64,000 bases of DNA from Phragmites australis (Eukaryota > Streptophyta > Magnoliopsida > Poales > Poaceae): the NCBI RefSeq assembly GCF_958298935.1, contig NC_084922.1, positions 17,238,501 to 17,302,500 of the forward strand. Reading direction: 5' to 3'. Made by a program: the position numbers and the translations under genes. Each line of letters starts with the position of its first letter. Positions within the stretch are counted from its first letter, which is position 1. Positions 9,333 through 21,811 of the stretch are shown here, piece by piece. The notes beneath the pieces are model-generated. The model made no database searches and was not told where the DNA came from. It saw nothing but the letters and a program-made list of their open reading frames with translations.

Positions 9333-12300
9333 CTAGACGTAGTAGATCATGCCAACTTCGATGAGGCTGATGTGCGGTATGTTGAGCGCCACGGCGGGAC
9401 CCCTGCAGTTCCTGCGGAGGAACGAGTAGGCGACGTCGATGGCGAACTTCTTGAACACCGAGGAGCTCTTCCTCGCCTTAATGTACGAGTGACCCATGAT
9501 GTAGGCCACGCCGGCGCTCTTTGCCTCCACGAGCGCGCTCAGCTCCTCCTTCGTCGCCGGGTCCATGCGGTCGCCCGTCGACTCGTCGATCTCGAACCGG
9601 ACGCGCCGCCGGACGGCGAACCCCGGCGACTCGGCCTCGTACATGGCCTGCAGTGAATGGAGGGTCTCCGACTTGCTGGTGTCCGTGGCCATGGCGGCGG
9701 CGGTGGCTGCGCGCATGGCGAGGCTCTGCTCCACGGCGGCGGGCATGGGCGCCCGCATGAGCAGCCCCGTCCTTGAGAGGTCGATGGGGCGCGTGACCAC
9801 GGCCATGCGGCCCTCCAGCGAGACGTCGCTGTATCGCAGCGCGTCAGCGTTGGCGGCGGCCTCGGCGGCCTCCATGTGCACGAACTCGGCGATGCGGAGC
9901 ACCAGGTCGTTCTCGAAGTCGTTGTCATCTCCCGGTACGTCCTTGTAGCCGTGCCTGACGACGCAGCGGTACATGCGGAACTCTCGCGGGCCGATGCGGC
10001 CGACGAGGTGGCGCTCGTAGCTGCGGACGTGCGGGATGGGGACGGCCTTGACGCAGACGAAGACGAGCACCTGGTGGAACGCCGGGAGGTTGGTGACGAA
10101 GTGGGAGAAGATGATCGGCACGCCGGTGGCGAGCTCGGAGTAGATGAGGCCGATACCCGGGACGCGCACGATGCCCAGGCTGGGGCCCAGAGCGTGCAAC
10201 CACTTGAGCGACACCTTGTTCTGCACGTCGAACAGGTGCCTCCGCCGCGTGCCATAGTGCCACACGTACATGACGAACACCACCACCAGCGACAGCGCCA
10301 GCGGCAGCCACCCGCCCTGTGGCACCTTCATCAGCGCCGCCGAGAGGTAGATGCACTCCACGGCGCCGAAGGCCAGCAGGAAGAGCGACGCCAGGAGGAA
10401 GCCCTGCTGCCACACGAAGACCATCACCAGCGACATGAGGAGCGTGGTCACCACCATCACCCCCGCGCACGCCATCCCGTAGGCATTCCCGATGAAGTTG
10501 GTGTCGCGGAAGCCGACGGTGACGGCGAGGCAGACGAGCATGAGGATCCAGTTTATCTCGGGGCTGTAGATCTGCCCGTGGATGCGGCTGGAGGTGTGCA
10601 CGATCTTGACGCGCGGGAAGCAGCCCAGCGCGGTGCACTGGCGCACGATGGAGAAGGTCGCCGAGATCACCGCCTGGCTGCCCACTATCGCTGCCAGCGT
10701 CGCGATAACCAGAACCGGCCAGAAGATGCGACCTGTGCGAGTTTCACACCACACTCTGTGAGAATCAATCAATGGTTGCTACCTGTGCATGCATGGGTGC
10801 GCGGTTAATATGATTACGCGGGATGGACTCGAAGAAGACGAAGTGGATGTCGCAGTCGGGAGCCTTGGACAGGAACGCCGCCTGCCCCATGTACTGCAGC
10901 ACCAGGCACGGGTAGATCAGCCCCACGAACGCAATCTGTAGGCATGGACATATACACGCTTGCAGAGTGTGAAATTTGAAGTGATAAATGGTTAATGATA
11001 TCCGAAAATGAAATTCAAATGAGAAACAAGTTTGCGTAAGGGTAAATGAAAAGTTAGGAACGCCATTTACCCTTATGGATGCAGCAGTGAAGTGGCCAAG
11101 ATCTGCAAACATAGCTTCTGTGCCTGCATACAGTGCAATGTGCAAACGACCAATCAATTTAGGTAACTATTCTGACCAAAAAAGACAGTGGAAACTTAGG
11201 ACAAACAATCATCGCATGCTAGTACAAAGTACGAACATGTCATTTTTGGTTGGCTTGTGCAGAACAAAGCATGAGAGTAGTACTGCACCTGTCATGGAGA
11301 GGAGCACTCCTCCAAGTGAGATCCACCCGTCTTTACCGGTCCGCTGGAAGAACCTGACGAGGTAGAAGGGAGACAGCGCGCAAAGAACCCTGGGGTTCCA
11401 CACGATGATGTTGTAGATGCCGAGCGCCGCGAGGCAGAACAGCCAGATGATGACGACGGGCGCGAACAGGAAGGCGACGCGGTGCGTGCCCCAGTGCTGC
11501 AGGGTGAAGAGGCACACCAGCACGATGCACGACAGCAGCACCACCTCACCTGAAGTGCACCAAATATTTGATATGTAATCAATAATGATTAGCGAATTTA
11601 CTGAATTGTAAGAACTCAATTGGAGGCATACTAATTACCATTTGAGAGTGCATTTGAATGTACTTGGAGACCAGAGAAGGACGAGAGCACTGGGCACAAA
11701 TCGAAACGCAGCCAAGATCGATCAGACGAACGAAAAAGTGAATTTATTTTTCTTGAAAATAAGCGGCGACTAGAGTAGATATGTAGATTACCCACCGGAC
11801 ATGGCCGGCGTGAGGAAGCCATCCCCGATGACGAGCGAGGCGCCGAAGAGGACCATGAGGAGCAGGAAGGTGCGCGACTTCCTATGCTTCTCGAGGAAGC
11901 TCCTCAGCGCTTTTAGGATGGGCGTGTCCTGCGCCGTGTACCCGGGCCTGTAGTACGCCGAGAGCTCCTCGTCGGCGGCCTGCTGGTTCGGCATCAGGCT
12001 GAACTTGGCGTGCCGCACCAGCAGCGAGTACAGCGCGAACGTGCCACCTGCAAACATGCATCATGCGTCACGCATGCATGTGTGATTACAATTTTGACAT
12101 GTCGTCGATGTTGATCGATCGAGACGGCAGTCAGTGAGGTGACCGGACGTACAGACCTTCGCCGTTGTCGTCGGCGCTGAGGACGATGAAGACGTACTTG
12201 AGGAGCGGGATGAGCGTGATGGTCCAGAAGACGAGGGAGAAGACGCCGAAGACGGTCTCCTCGTCCTGGAACCGGCGCAGCGAGCCGGAGAAGGTGCTCT

Positions 12301-12757
12301 TGTACACGTACAGCGGCGACGTGCTCAGGTCGCCGTACACCACGCCGCAGCTCTGGTACGCCAGGACGAGGAGGTTCGTGTATCTGATAGTCCAGTGTTT
12401 CTGCATGCGCCCATCATCGACATGAGGGACGTAAGTTGCGATCAAACTTAATACCACAATACAATTCATGACGGAGAACTGGTAGATCAGTGGATAGTGT
12501 ATATGCATGTTCCTCGATCTTGATTTAGGGGGTTGTTAGACATTGTTGGTGGAAAATAGTCTTAATCGCCCATGTTGGCACTACAACGATTAAATCCAAA
12601 ATGCAGGACAAAACAACAATCTACAAACAAGAAAGAAAATTGCACATGGACATTGACCAATGCGTCGGAGGAGCTGACTTACCGGGGTGGTGTCGTAGGG
12701 GTCGATGCCGACGGTGTTCTTCGGCGAGAGGCCCCACTCAGGGTCCGTCGGCCACAT
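9333..12757 (-). CDS. HAK: HAK/KUP/KT-family potassium transporter, 8 exons, 817 aa
   Basis: Plasma-membrane type K+ uptake carrier of the plant HAK/KUP/KT family. Exons on the minus strand: 12757-12683, 12400-12157, 12047-11796, 11689-11639, 11549-11289, 11123-11071, 10935-10818, 10732-9333. All introns are GT-AG, and lengths of 75, 244, 252, 51, 261, 53, 118 and 1400 keep phase and total 2454 (817 codons plus stop). Family hallmarks are [16 protein letters not shown] (residues 44-59), [13 protein letters not shown] (about 181-193, spanning two exon joins), [20 protein letters not shown] (about 285-308) and [19 protein letters not shown] (312 on), with about 10-12 hydrophobic segments. A long hydrophilic C-terminal domain follows, ending [16 protein letters not shown]. 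The start at 12757 gives MWPTDPEW. The frame stays open upstream to another ATG at about 12853, so the N-terminus could be longer. No lesion is seen. The subclass is not assigned. The Leu in GDLSTSPLY is a subgroup variant of the GDIGTSPLY type. Confidence 0.93.
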
Positions 12758-13350
12758 TTTATTCGTCGGTGATGAAGAGAACGTTGACGACGATGGTCGG
12801 AAGTGGATGCATGCACGGATTATGAGAGCATTTTTATTCAGATGGATGAGCAACCGGCGTCTCTGGAGCTCTGCGATGAGTTTGTGTTCTCAGAGAGAAA
12901 TGTGGCGATGGAGAGAGAGAGACGCTTTCTCAGGCGGACGTTGACAGTTGTCAGTTGGCCACGTGGTTAGGGGGCAGAGCTATGGAACAGTGCGGCTCGT
13001 AGAAATTGAACACTCTTCTTTCTAAAGCTCAATTTGGCATTGCAGCGGCATTTCAAAAGTGCTTATTTATTTCTTATTTTGGATGTCGTTAGTTTGAATT
13101 GTTTTCCGGATTCGTAACAACAAAAGTCTCACTATAGTTGACAAATATTACTCTAACTAATTAGATTTCATTTTAGCACAGCACAAACACGAACATACAA
13201 TAAGACAATGGTTAACTCTATATTACTCTGTTATGGAAGAGTTTCAACGTATTCGTGATGACTACATGTATTTGTCCATGTCACTGTGAGATGACCGGAG
13301 GCACATAATTTAAGATGATTAGTAAATTACTAATCAGTCTTACGAATACG
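12758..13350. other. HAK upstream region
   Basis: This is the presumed 5' UTR and promoter of HAK on the minus strand. A short GA run (GAGAGAGAGA, near 12912) lies in what would be the 5' leader. No canonical TATA box stands out, only an AT-rich AATAAATAAG-type stretch near 13060-13075. No other gene is seen. Confidence 0.4.
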
Positions 13351-13894
13351 TGAAAAAAATAGAGGATACTCACTTCGGCAAAATCATATGCCATAGGACA
13401 GAAATTTATATAGGTTCAGGTCATCCAAAGGATAATAGTCTTATATTATGTGTTCTTGTATTGGTTTTCAAGATAGATTACAAGGAGGGTCTTGGCTAGC
13501 CTAGATATGATCCAAACTTAGCTGAGGGTTCCTTGTGTGTAGTCTTAGCGAGATGTTGATGTAGATTATGAATACAGAAGGCTTGGGGATCATGGAGCGC
13601 TTATAGCTTCTGTTGGGCTTGAATTGATTTGTTGCTTGTTGTCTCCCGTTGGGTCCCCTGGCTCCGTATATATATGGATTGCCATGTAGTCTTCGGACTC
13701 TTTTTTGAGTAGGATTCTATTACCCTTGGAGATAGACTTTCTTGTTTAGGGGATACCGTGGGACCTACGAGCAGTTTTCATATGTCTAAGGATTCTTTTC
13801 CCAGACACGAACTATGCTCTGAGAATACAGGAAACCCTATAAGACATGTATATGCATAGGACACTCGTATACAGTAGTTTTATACTACCCATCA
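13351..13894 (-). mobile_element. LTR of a minus-strand gypsy element (3' LTR)
   Basis: Plus-strand ends are TGAAAAAAATAGAGG and CTACCCATCA. On the minus strand it begins TGATGGGTAG, directly preceded by AGGGGGCTTCA, a polypurine tract. This orders the element as internal DNA to the right with its 3' LTR here. The block near 13395-13500 (AGGTTCAGGTCATCC and what follows) resembles the R/U5 block of grass gypsy LTRs. The left flank ATACG would be one target-duplication copy. Its partner was not found. Confidence 0.5.
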
Positions 13895-14467
13895 TGAAGC
13901 CCCCTATCAGTATGTGAAATGAGGCTACAACATATCAAAAACTTAGCCCAGTAAAGTGAAATGCTTAGACAGCTTGTTTTTTTGAGTGATAACTCAGGTC
14001 CTCAGATAGGATTTTACATCTAGTCGAGTGTTCGAAAGTCCTCGGGTCATCTAGTCGAGATTTAAAACACCTCCAGGTACTTACATGAGCCCCCAAGTAT
14101 GTATTTCATCCGAGTAGGAATTCTGAGTCATCCGAGAAATATTATCCCAACCTTTCAAAAGGGAGGGGAGAAAAGACTCTTTGTTGGCCAAGCATGAAAT
14201 TTGAACCGTCGTAGTAGAAATTTCGTGCAGTGGTGAAGAGATTCTTTCCCTAGTAGAGGATCATGATGACATTTAAAAATCGTGCGCGTTGGGCAGGGTA
14301 GTAAGCTGGGTTCCCTATGGTTATGGTCCAATTGCTCTCACTTGCATTGAAAGAGATTCTGAATATTAAATGCGACGAGACGCTGGCACAAAAAAATCGT
14401 GGCCCGAGTTGTAATCGAAACCATTACCATACTAGTTAGAGAATCATCAAGCTCCTCTTTGTCCTTG

Positions 14468-14475
14468 TATAAAAG
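14468..14475 (+). promoter_or_regulatory. TATA box of the first antisense ORF
   Basis: TATAAAAG in the context CCTTGTATAAAAGGGAACCG, about 140 bases before the ATG at 14611. It points right, opposite to the surrounding gypsy element. Confidence 0.5.
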
Positions 14476-14610
14476 GGAACCGAGGCGGCTCGTGAGACAC
14501 TTCTGTTCTTCATCATCATCTTCCATGAGCCTTTTGCCTTTTTCATCTCTCGTCTTGTGCTTGCAACCATTGCCGAAACCCTCACCTTTCTTCCCCACCT
14601 TCTAGGCATC

Positions 14611-16950
14611 ATGGGTTGCAAGAAGGTAGAAAAGCAATAGGCCTCCACCTCAGCTGTCGTCAAGTCCGCGATTCCAGCATGGGCTGTGTCGGACGTGATG
14701 AAGGAGGCCTTGGTCTAGCTGGAGTGCGACAAGATTATGCCTTCATGCACTCTGGTCTCTTGCACATTGATGGAGGGTCAAGAGATCCCCAGCCCAGACA
14801 TGACCTGGGTTGTGGTATTCATTGCAACTTTCGTTCATCCCCTTCCATCTTCCTCCTCTTTGTGCTCAGCTTCTATGGCATCAAGCTTATCCACCTCAAT
14901 CCCAACTCCATTATAATGCTCAACATTTTCACACATATGTGTGAGGTGTATCTAGGCGTGCGATCCCCTCTTGACCTGTTCTGGTACTTCTACGTTCCGA
15001 AGAGGTTCTTGGGTAGGGTCACTGGTGACGCTAAATTCTACCTCCCCGAAGGGAAGTCAACGAAATACATCGGCTTCTCCACCAAAAGCTCCTAGTTGGG
15101 GTGGCACAAGAGGTGGTTTTATTGGCAGCCTCCCCCACCTGGAGTTACATATTGGGGACTTGCACCATTCCCGACAGCGATGTGGATGGATTCACCACCC
15201 ACCACTGCCACAACTTGGACCCTCATTGTCGAGATCTGAGATCTAAAGTAGTGGGGATTGACAACATGAGATGTTGCTAGAAACTTCATCAGGAGACGTC
15301 TAAGTCCTCTATGACCGGGGATTTTAGGCACCTAGGAGTTCACAGCCGAAGAGGACCCGACCCAAGAAGGTGAGACAGGTACCCGCTTATCCTGAGTAGT
15401 TGTTGGGGGTAGGAAGTACTTATTTTTTATGAGTTATTCCTTACTACGGATTTTACTGAGGTGGAGGTGGAGCAGAGGACGAAATTCCTCTTCGAGACAG
15501 CCCCCAGAGGGACATCGCCCAAACATCTTGATCCCCATCGTAGAGATGGAAGCCAAGGCTAGGGTTGAGATCTTGCCATAAAGTCTCATGAACCTTTTAT
15601 CTTTGCTTTTCCGAATAGTCCTGATTTTGGGTAGTGATCTATATGAATGATGAAGCGCCTAGGATGCGGAAGGCCTGATCCAGAAGCAAAGAATGCGAGT
15701 GTATGGGATGAAGGTTCGGACATTGTTGAAATCATGGGGCTCATGAGCCCAAGTGGAAGAGGAAGTGTCATGGCCACATCGCCAGTTTTGTCCCCCATCG
15801 GTGAGAACATGACGAAGGAGGTCCTGGGCACAACGGGCGGCAACCAGTCGGTGAGTGACCCTGTGACGCCGTTTGCAGCTCCAACTCCAGGCACCGCGCT
15901 TCCATCCCTACAACCCAAACCTAAGGTGTGTCCGGGCTTCTCGTAGAACTTCTACGGTTGTGGTAAAGATTAGACTGAAACATGAGTAGATGTCGTACCA
16001 GGATTGTAGAAAGGCGATTGTCGGCATGGGTACCTCGGCTGACATCACCTTATCCATATCAGAAGTCATGGTCGAGGAGGAATCCCTTTAGAAGACATCT
16101 TAGAGAGGGGCTCCACTTGGCTAAGTTAAAGGATGGAATGAGACCTTAAGAGGCCCAGGTATGGATGTTCACCTTGGCACCCTTCTTACATTTCAAAAAT
16201 GTGATTTTTAAATTTATTTCTCATAGATTACTAAAGGAAGATTCACTATGTGGAGCATCGACACCCGTCCTTGAGCCCCCAGAACCCTAAGCTTAGGAGG
16301 ACAACATCTCCGAGACTGGTGAAAGAAATCTGGGTGAAGTATAGCGGGACGGGACCGCTGAACCCCTGGTTTCTGCTGGAGGAAGCGGGGAGGCAGGAGT
16401 CATGGTGCCTTGGGAGCCCAAACTGATGTCGTTAAGGGGACCTGAGTTGAGGGTGGTCACAACCTGGAGGACTTCCTGGGCACCTTTCTCGTGGTGAGTA
16501 TTGCTCTGCAAGATAACCTTTTGGTTAATAAATTTATGTGTGCTAACCTAGGCTTCGTAGTTGGCCATGTCGTGAATGCACCCTCTTGCACGGAATTCTG
16601 GGAACTTAGGTCTCAACTAGCTAGGCACGAGGCCAACAAGGAGTGACAGCTAGCCAAGAAGGACTGTCAGCTCTACTAATGAGCCTCCAACTCTCCAAGG
16701 AGTCATCCAAGAAGGAGGGACTGCACTGCGAGTTAGACAACAAGTCTTGGGGTAAGCTTCCCATAAATTAAAGATATCATGGTAACACTATGCTTGTCTC
16801 CTTTTGAATTATGTCTTTCCATGTAGAGCTATCCAAAACTCGGGATGCCTTAGCCCAGGAGGGGGCCGGATGAGCATCGTCCAACATCACCTTGCCATGG
16901 CCTTGAACATGTTCTAGGATGCCCTTAGCGGAGTTAGACTTTAGGTGAAA
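14611..16950 (+). pseudogene. Decayed gypsy-associated 'Transposase_28'-type ORF (first copy)
   Basis: The ATG at 14611 (MGCKKVEKQ) hits stops within 10 codons. A neighbouring frame carries the recognisable family block: IFLLFVLSFYGIKLIHLNPN, NIFTHMCEVYLGV, DLFWYFYVPKRFLGRVTG and YIGFSTKSS (about 14850-15090), then WHKRWFYWQPP (from about 15101). This is the pattern of the 'putative gypsy type transposon' domain (Pfam PF04195), found in extra ORFs of grass gypsy elements. The Ser/Pro-rich block at 15647-15946 and the LSLEDNISETG segment near 16300 fit its variable C-terminal half and match the layout of the second copy at 18070-23690. Its role in the element is unknown. Stops and frameshifts show that it is dead. 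Confidence 0.55.
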
Positions 16951-16964
16951 CCTGCATAGGATGT

Positions 16965-17547
16965 TGTCAAAGATTAGTGCCTAATAATATAACCATAATT
17001 AAACAAGGGTACCTTCGAGATCAGGGATTGAGCAGGAATAAGACACGCGATGTAGAAAGGTTTGGGTCCCCTACATCCTATGTGGATAATGATGTATATG
17101 GACTATTTTGAGTACAAGCAATTTATCTAGACCTATTACAATGGAGGGGATTGGATCTAGACTAATATAGGGTTGAAGTCGCCGAGTTTCTCTAATATCT
17201 AGGGTCTTGGAGTTGCTTGCGTCGAGATGCGTATGCATCCATCCAGGGGTCAGGGTCCCTACCTTATAAAGAGGTCCTAGCACCGCCTTAGTCCTGGCCG
17301 TAGTTGATAGGGAGTCCTTCATCCTATCGGCCAAGGAAAAATAGTTGAATCCAGCCCATAGACTAGTCATACTCGAGTCAGATAACCTAATCGAGACCTT
17401 CCTAGTATATGTCTTTGTGATCCCCAGGAGTATCAAGTCCTATAGATTCGGGTCCATAATATATAGAGTTGTTAAGTAGGCATACGATATATCTTGTCAT
17501 ATGGTACACTCCTTATGTGTATATACCTTGTAGTTAGATACTTGATA
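16965..17547 (-). mobile_element. LTR of a second minus-strand gypsy element (3' LTR)
   Basis: Plus-strand ends are TGTCAAAGATTAG and GATACTTGATA. The right end looks like a mutated TTGACA. It is followed by GTAGCCCCCC, so on the minus strand a polypurine tract GGGGGGCTAC leads into the LTR. The block near 17057-17110 (GAAAGGTTTGGGTCCCC and on) resembles the post-R block of gypsy LTRs in the same orientation as the LTR at 13351-13894. Its flanks show no target duplication. Confidence 0.45.
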
Positions 17548-18069
17548 GTAGCCCCCCTAACTCTGCTCACTAGATAGGGCTTCCACAAGTGCCCACTCGA
17601 GTACTGCCAAGTCTAGGCTTGGTCGAGTAAGGTAGATCAAGCTTGTAGTCGGAAGAATCGAGCAAGGAAGGTCCTCTTTCAAGTATCGAGTGGAAAGGCC
17701 ATTGGGTTGAGCGCCTTGCTATTGTTCGCACTCAAAACTCAAGAAATGCATGAAACTTGACTTATCGACACCCAAGTCTAAGTAGAGTTAAAAGATAAAA
17801 ACCCTGAATTTTGAACCGTTGGGTATATGCACATTTAATGCTTGCGGATGGGTGAGCAAAGATTCGCATGACACCATCATCCCACCTTTCACACTGAATG
17901 AAGTGCCACAGTGATGGGAGTGGTTACCAAAGAGATGTTAAATACCAAGCTATTTATTCGTACAAACCTGAAATGTAGCCATTGTTTCACCCTCTTGCCA
18001 TCAGTCTTCTCCTGCAAGCTCTCGTCTTAATCCACTCAAACACGCGCTACCGCACAGAAACTCAACTCC
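17548..18069. other. Leader of the second antisense ORF
   Basis: No ORF. The sequence runs from the polypurine tract of the LTR to the ATG at 18070. Its first half has scattered GAGTA/CGAGTG motifs. No strong TATA box is seen. Confidence 0.3.
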
Positions 18070-18838
18070 ATGGTTTCCAAAACCTCTGTGAACACCACCA
18101 CTCCTTCCTCGCCTGAAAAGAAGTCTGACGCGAAGGCCGCCGACACCTCTCACAAGAAGCTGGATGAGATGAGGATCCTAACGGATGTCTGGTCAATCTC
18201 TTCGATGCAAGAATGAAAGCTCCAGGAACTTGAGGCCGAAGAAATCGTCCCTCCTCATGAGTTGGCCAACCAGAGGCTGGCGTCGGGTGATGAATTCCCC
18301 TCGTGTCAATTTGATCATGAAATTATGGTGTTTGAGTCATTTTTTTATGTGGGTTCAATGTTCCCCTTCCATGTTCCTTCTCACCATACTCGACTGCTAC
18401 CAAATTGAGCTTCACCATCTGGACCCAAACTTGATTACCATGCTCAGTGTGTTTGTCCACCTATGCGAAGCCTTCCTCGGTATCATGTAGAGTTTGATTT
18501 TGTTCCAATACTTTTATCATCTAAAGAAGAATACTGAGAACAAATGTGTTGGAGGCTGTGGTTTCTAGCTATGGAAGGAATGAAAAATTCATATATCCTA
18601 GTTCTCGCTAACCTTGTCATGGCAAAAAAGATTAGAAAAAACATTGGTTTTATGTCTTCAACTCCGATCCAGTCAATTCTCCCTTAGTTTATAAGGGCCT
18701 TCATCCCCAGCCACATCTGTCCTAGTCAAAGAAGCACCGCAAGTCTGACCACACTGCCCATTACAGCAAGAGGATTGGCAAACTTAGCCAGAGTGGTTTA
18801 ACCGGGTGGCATGTGGCCAAAGACTTCATTACTCGAAG

Positions 18839-18843
18839 GTCGA
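18839..18843. repeat. Target-site duplication GTCGA (left copy)
   Basis: Identical to 21807-21811. Confidence 0.85.
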
Positions 18844-21806
18844 TGTCACGTCCCGAAATCCGTAATTGCGTGTTTAATAGTAAACATGTGTCATTTGAGT
18901 CATATTCGAATTTGGATCGTTTTGGATCGCCTGATTGAAATTTGAGCTGCAGTTATGTGATCAGATGCCCCTAAGGAATTAAATCGCGATATAAAAATTT
19001 TCGGGATTTTTGGAGCACAATAGCACTGCAATTTGGATTAATGAAGTGAGCGAAAAGAAAATTGGAGAAAGAATTGAATTAGAAGTAAAATAGGACTTTT
19101 TCTCTAACTTGTGGAGCCCACATGAGGGAAATATCTCTCTCTCACTCAAAAGGGGGCAGCCCACCCTCTCTCTCTCCTCCCTCACTCCCCACGTGCTCCT
19201 CTCTCTCTCTCCCACCTTTCTCTCTCTAGCTCTCCCTTTTCCACTTGGTTCCCGCCACTACAAGAGAAGCCGAGGTGCATATGTGGTACCCATGTGACCA
19301 CACGCTTGAGAGCTACTCATCCATCCAATTCTTTTTCGTTTTCCCGAAGGATTCGAGCCTGTTTTGATCGTTTTAGGTGTTCTAGGTTGAAACACTTGGA
19401 GCACCGGAGTTCTTCTTCTTCCCGAGCGTTTCACTTCTTCCCGAAGGTCACAAAGTGGGGCAAAAGCATCCTTGGTGAGTCCTTTAGGCTTCCCATGGCA
19501 CGAACACGCATTTGGATGATCGATTTTGGATTTGGATCGATTTTTGTGAAATCAATGCGTTCTTGAGCATTAGGAGCGAATTATGGATTTGGTTGAGATT
19601 TGATTTAGGAATTGAGTTGCTAGGTGGTTAGTTAAGTTCTAGACTCTCTAAACTCTTCCAAACATATCCCCCCTTTGGAGTGGAAAAGATCGCAAATCGA
19701 TTTGGCAAAGTTTCCCGTTAAATAGGAGCAGTTCTGGAAAGTCCGGAACCTCCGAAAAATTGTCCGGAGGTTCTGCAGTTTGGGACCTCCGCAAAAATGT
19801 GTGGATAGTCCGGAAAAGTGCGGAGGTTCTGCAGTGCGGAGGTTCCGCAATTACTATCCTTTAGGCGCATAGAGGCTTGTAAAATTCATAATTAATTCAT
19901 CCAAACTCCAAACGATGTGAGACCAGTTGCGTTAGCTTCGTATGAGTATGAACTACGTGTTAAAAGTGTTGGAACTCCATAAAATACTTTTGATAATTGA
20001 TGAGTTAATTAGATGTGTTTCTGCTTGTTTAATCACTGATAATCAATACCATCTCCGAAAATTATGAAACCACTTGGACAATTCATGTTTTGCGCATCTT
20101 ATGGCATGCATTGTTGCATTTTATCCATACTCATAGCATTGCATGCGTTATTTTTTTTAGAGAACGCCGATCCCACGATCCCAGAGGCCGAGTTCGATCC
20201 CGACACACCCAACCTTTCTGATTCAGGGCAGGAAGGCAAGCATCTATCATATTGCACCATGTTAACTTGAAAGTCTAAAGTGTTATCTATGCTTATGTAT
20301 GTATGCATGTGTCGGGTACCCTTGGGTAGAACCTATGCCGTTGCATTCTTCTACCTTGGTCATGAGTTTATGTGTGTTCCTTGAAGCCTAGAGGTGAAGT
20401 CGATGTCTAAAGGTCTTCGCTATGGTTAGCAATGCTTAGGTATTTCGGTAGAAGTCGAATGACGGCGTTCTCTGTTGTTCGTGAGAATAGGATCTACTAC
20501 TGTTTATAATTACATGTTGTTGGTGATGGTATGGTTGGTGAGTGGTGAGTATGAGATGAGATATGGGTGGTGTTAGGGGTGTCGTCTGCCTCAGTGGAAA
20601 GTCCAGGGGGCAGGTCGGAAGAGGAAACCCGAGCACCAAAGATCGCTTGCATCGTTTAAGGCTGATCGTCGGGGTTGTTAGCTTTAGCACTTACTTTACT
20701 CACCACATACCGATCTAATGGTAAGGCGAGCCGAATACCTTCACAGCTGTGGCTTTTTGGGCGTGAACATCGACGGTGTGAGCGGGCGGGCTTGTAAGTG
20801 GTACTAGTTTGCTCCGGTTGTAGTTCTAGTATCGTTGCGCCGAGCGATGCATGCCCCACACGGTTGAGGCTAGTTGGGAAAGGTTGTCACGAGTACCCCC
20901 TTGTGTGCACTTTGGCCGATGGCACAAGCCGAATGGTCCTCGCGTCGTGTGGGTCAAGGAGTATCACCCTGCAGGGTGTATAAATAATTTGAACTGCCGC
21001 GCTCTCGGTCATGAGCATGGTATTGTTTCATCTACACCCGGTCGTAGAGTTCTCGTTGTGTTTTGTAGATGATGGCATGGGGTTGATGGTTGGACATGTG
21101 ATTATGGTCTGGGTATGGTGGTTGGTGGTTCGAGTTGGCACTTGTTCACATTGATATACTTGTTGTTACATTTACATATGCTCAGTTGTTGGTTATGGCA
21201 GGGTAGTTTCATATAAGTTGGTTAAGTTAGTTGCTCACACCTATGTCTAGAATGCTTACCGCTTAATTAACTTAACCATGTTTAAGTCTTGTTACCAGCT
21301 TAAATGCATGATCCTTGGAGTCGGGAATATGTATACTCATATCGTGTAAGACTTGCGAGTACCTTCGTACTCAGGGTGCTGCCCTTAAGTTGATGCAGGT
21401 TCGCAGGTCGGCGAGGAAGAGGCGGTGTTCGGCTACTTTGTGCTTGCCGATCAGGGTGGTAGGCAAGAGTAGCACACTCTACTCCGAACTCAGTGTTTTT
21501 GTATAGAGCCTAAGGGCATGTGGCTCCATATCCTTTTGTTGTATAGTTTTCTTCCGCTGCGTAGTTGTTGTTTCCTTTTTGTTGTAAATTGTGGAAACAA
21601 CTGCATGTTTAAATATTTGTAATATAATGTTAATTTCTCACTCTTTCTTAAGCTTTGTTGTGATGTATATGTTGGAAAGGCATGTGTTCCTATCTTGGGC
21701 ACAAAACACGTGTCGGGATGACATTCTGATTAATTGTCGAGGTTGTGATTATGAGAAATGATCCGCCTGATGATTAATTTGAATACCGTTTGGACGGGTC
21801 CTCACA
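18844..21806 (+). mobile_element. Solo LTR with perfect 5-bp target duplication GTCGA
   Basis: The ends are TGTCACGTCCCG and GGGTCCTCACA, a TG...CA pair. GTCGA occurs immediately before (18839-18843) and after (21807-21811), the signature of integrase-mediated insertion. There is no internal gag-pol, so it is a solo LTR of 2963 bp left by LTR-LTR recombination. It carries a CT-rich region at 19130-19240 and a long non-coding interior. Open frames inside are short and not gene-like. The strand is inferred from the TGTCACGTCCCG start. Confidence 0.85.
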
Positions 21807-21811
21807 GTCGA
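21807..21811. repeat. Target-site duplication GTCGA (right copy)
   Basis: Identical to 18839-18843. Removing the LTR and one copy rejoins the interrupted antisense ORF. Confidence 0.85.

Noticed and set aside
9539..10255. 238- and 237-codon minus-strand ORFs in other frames of HAK
   Set aside because: Ser/Arg/Pro-rich alternative frames of the same exon.
9876..10808. 310-codon plus-strand ORF opposite HAK
   Set aside because: It is a shadow of the GC-rich HAK last exon on the other strand, is His/Glu/Asp-biased, and crosses a HAK intron.
14338..14663. Lys/Glu-rich minus-strand ORFs
   Set aside because: Antisense shadows of the leader of the plus-strand ORF, over its TATA box.
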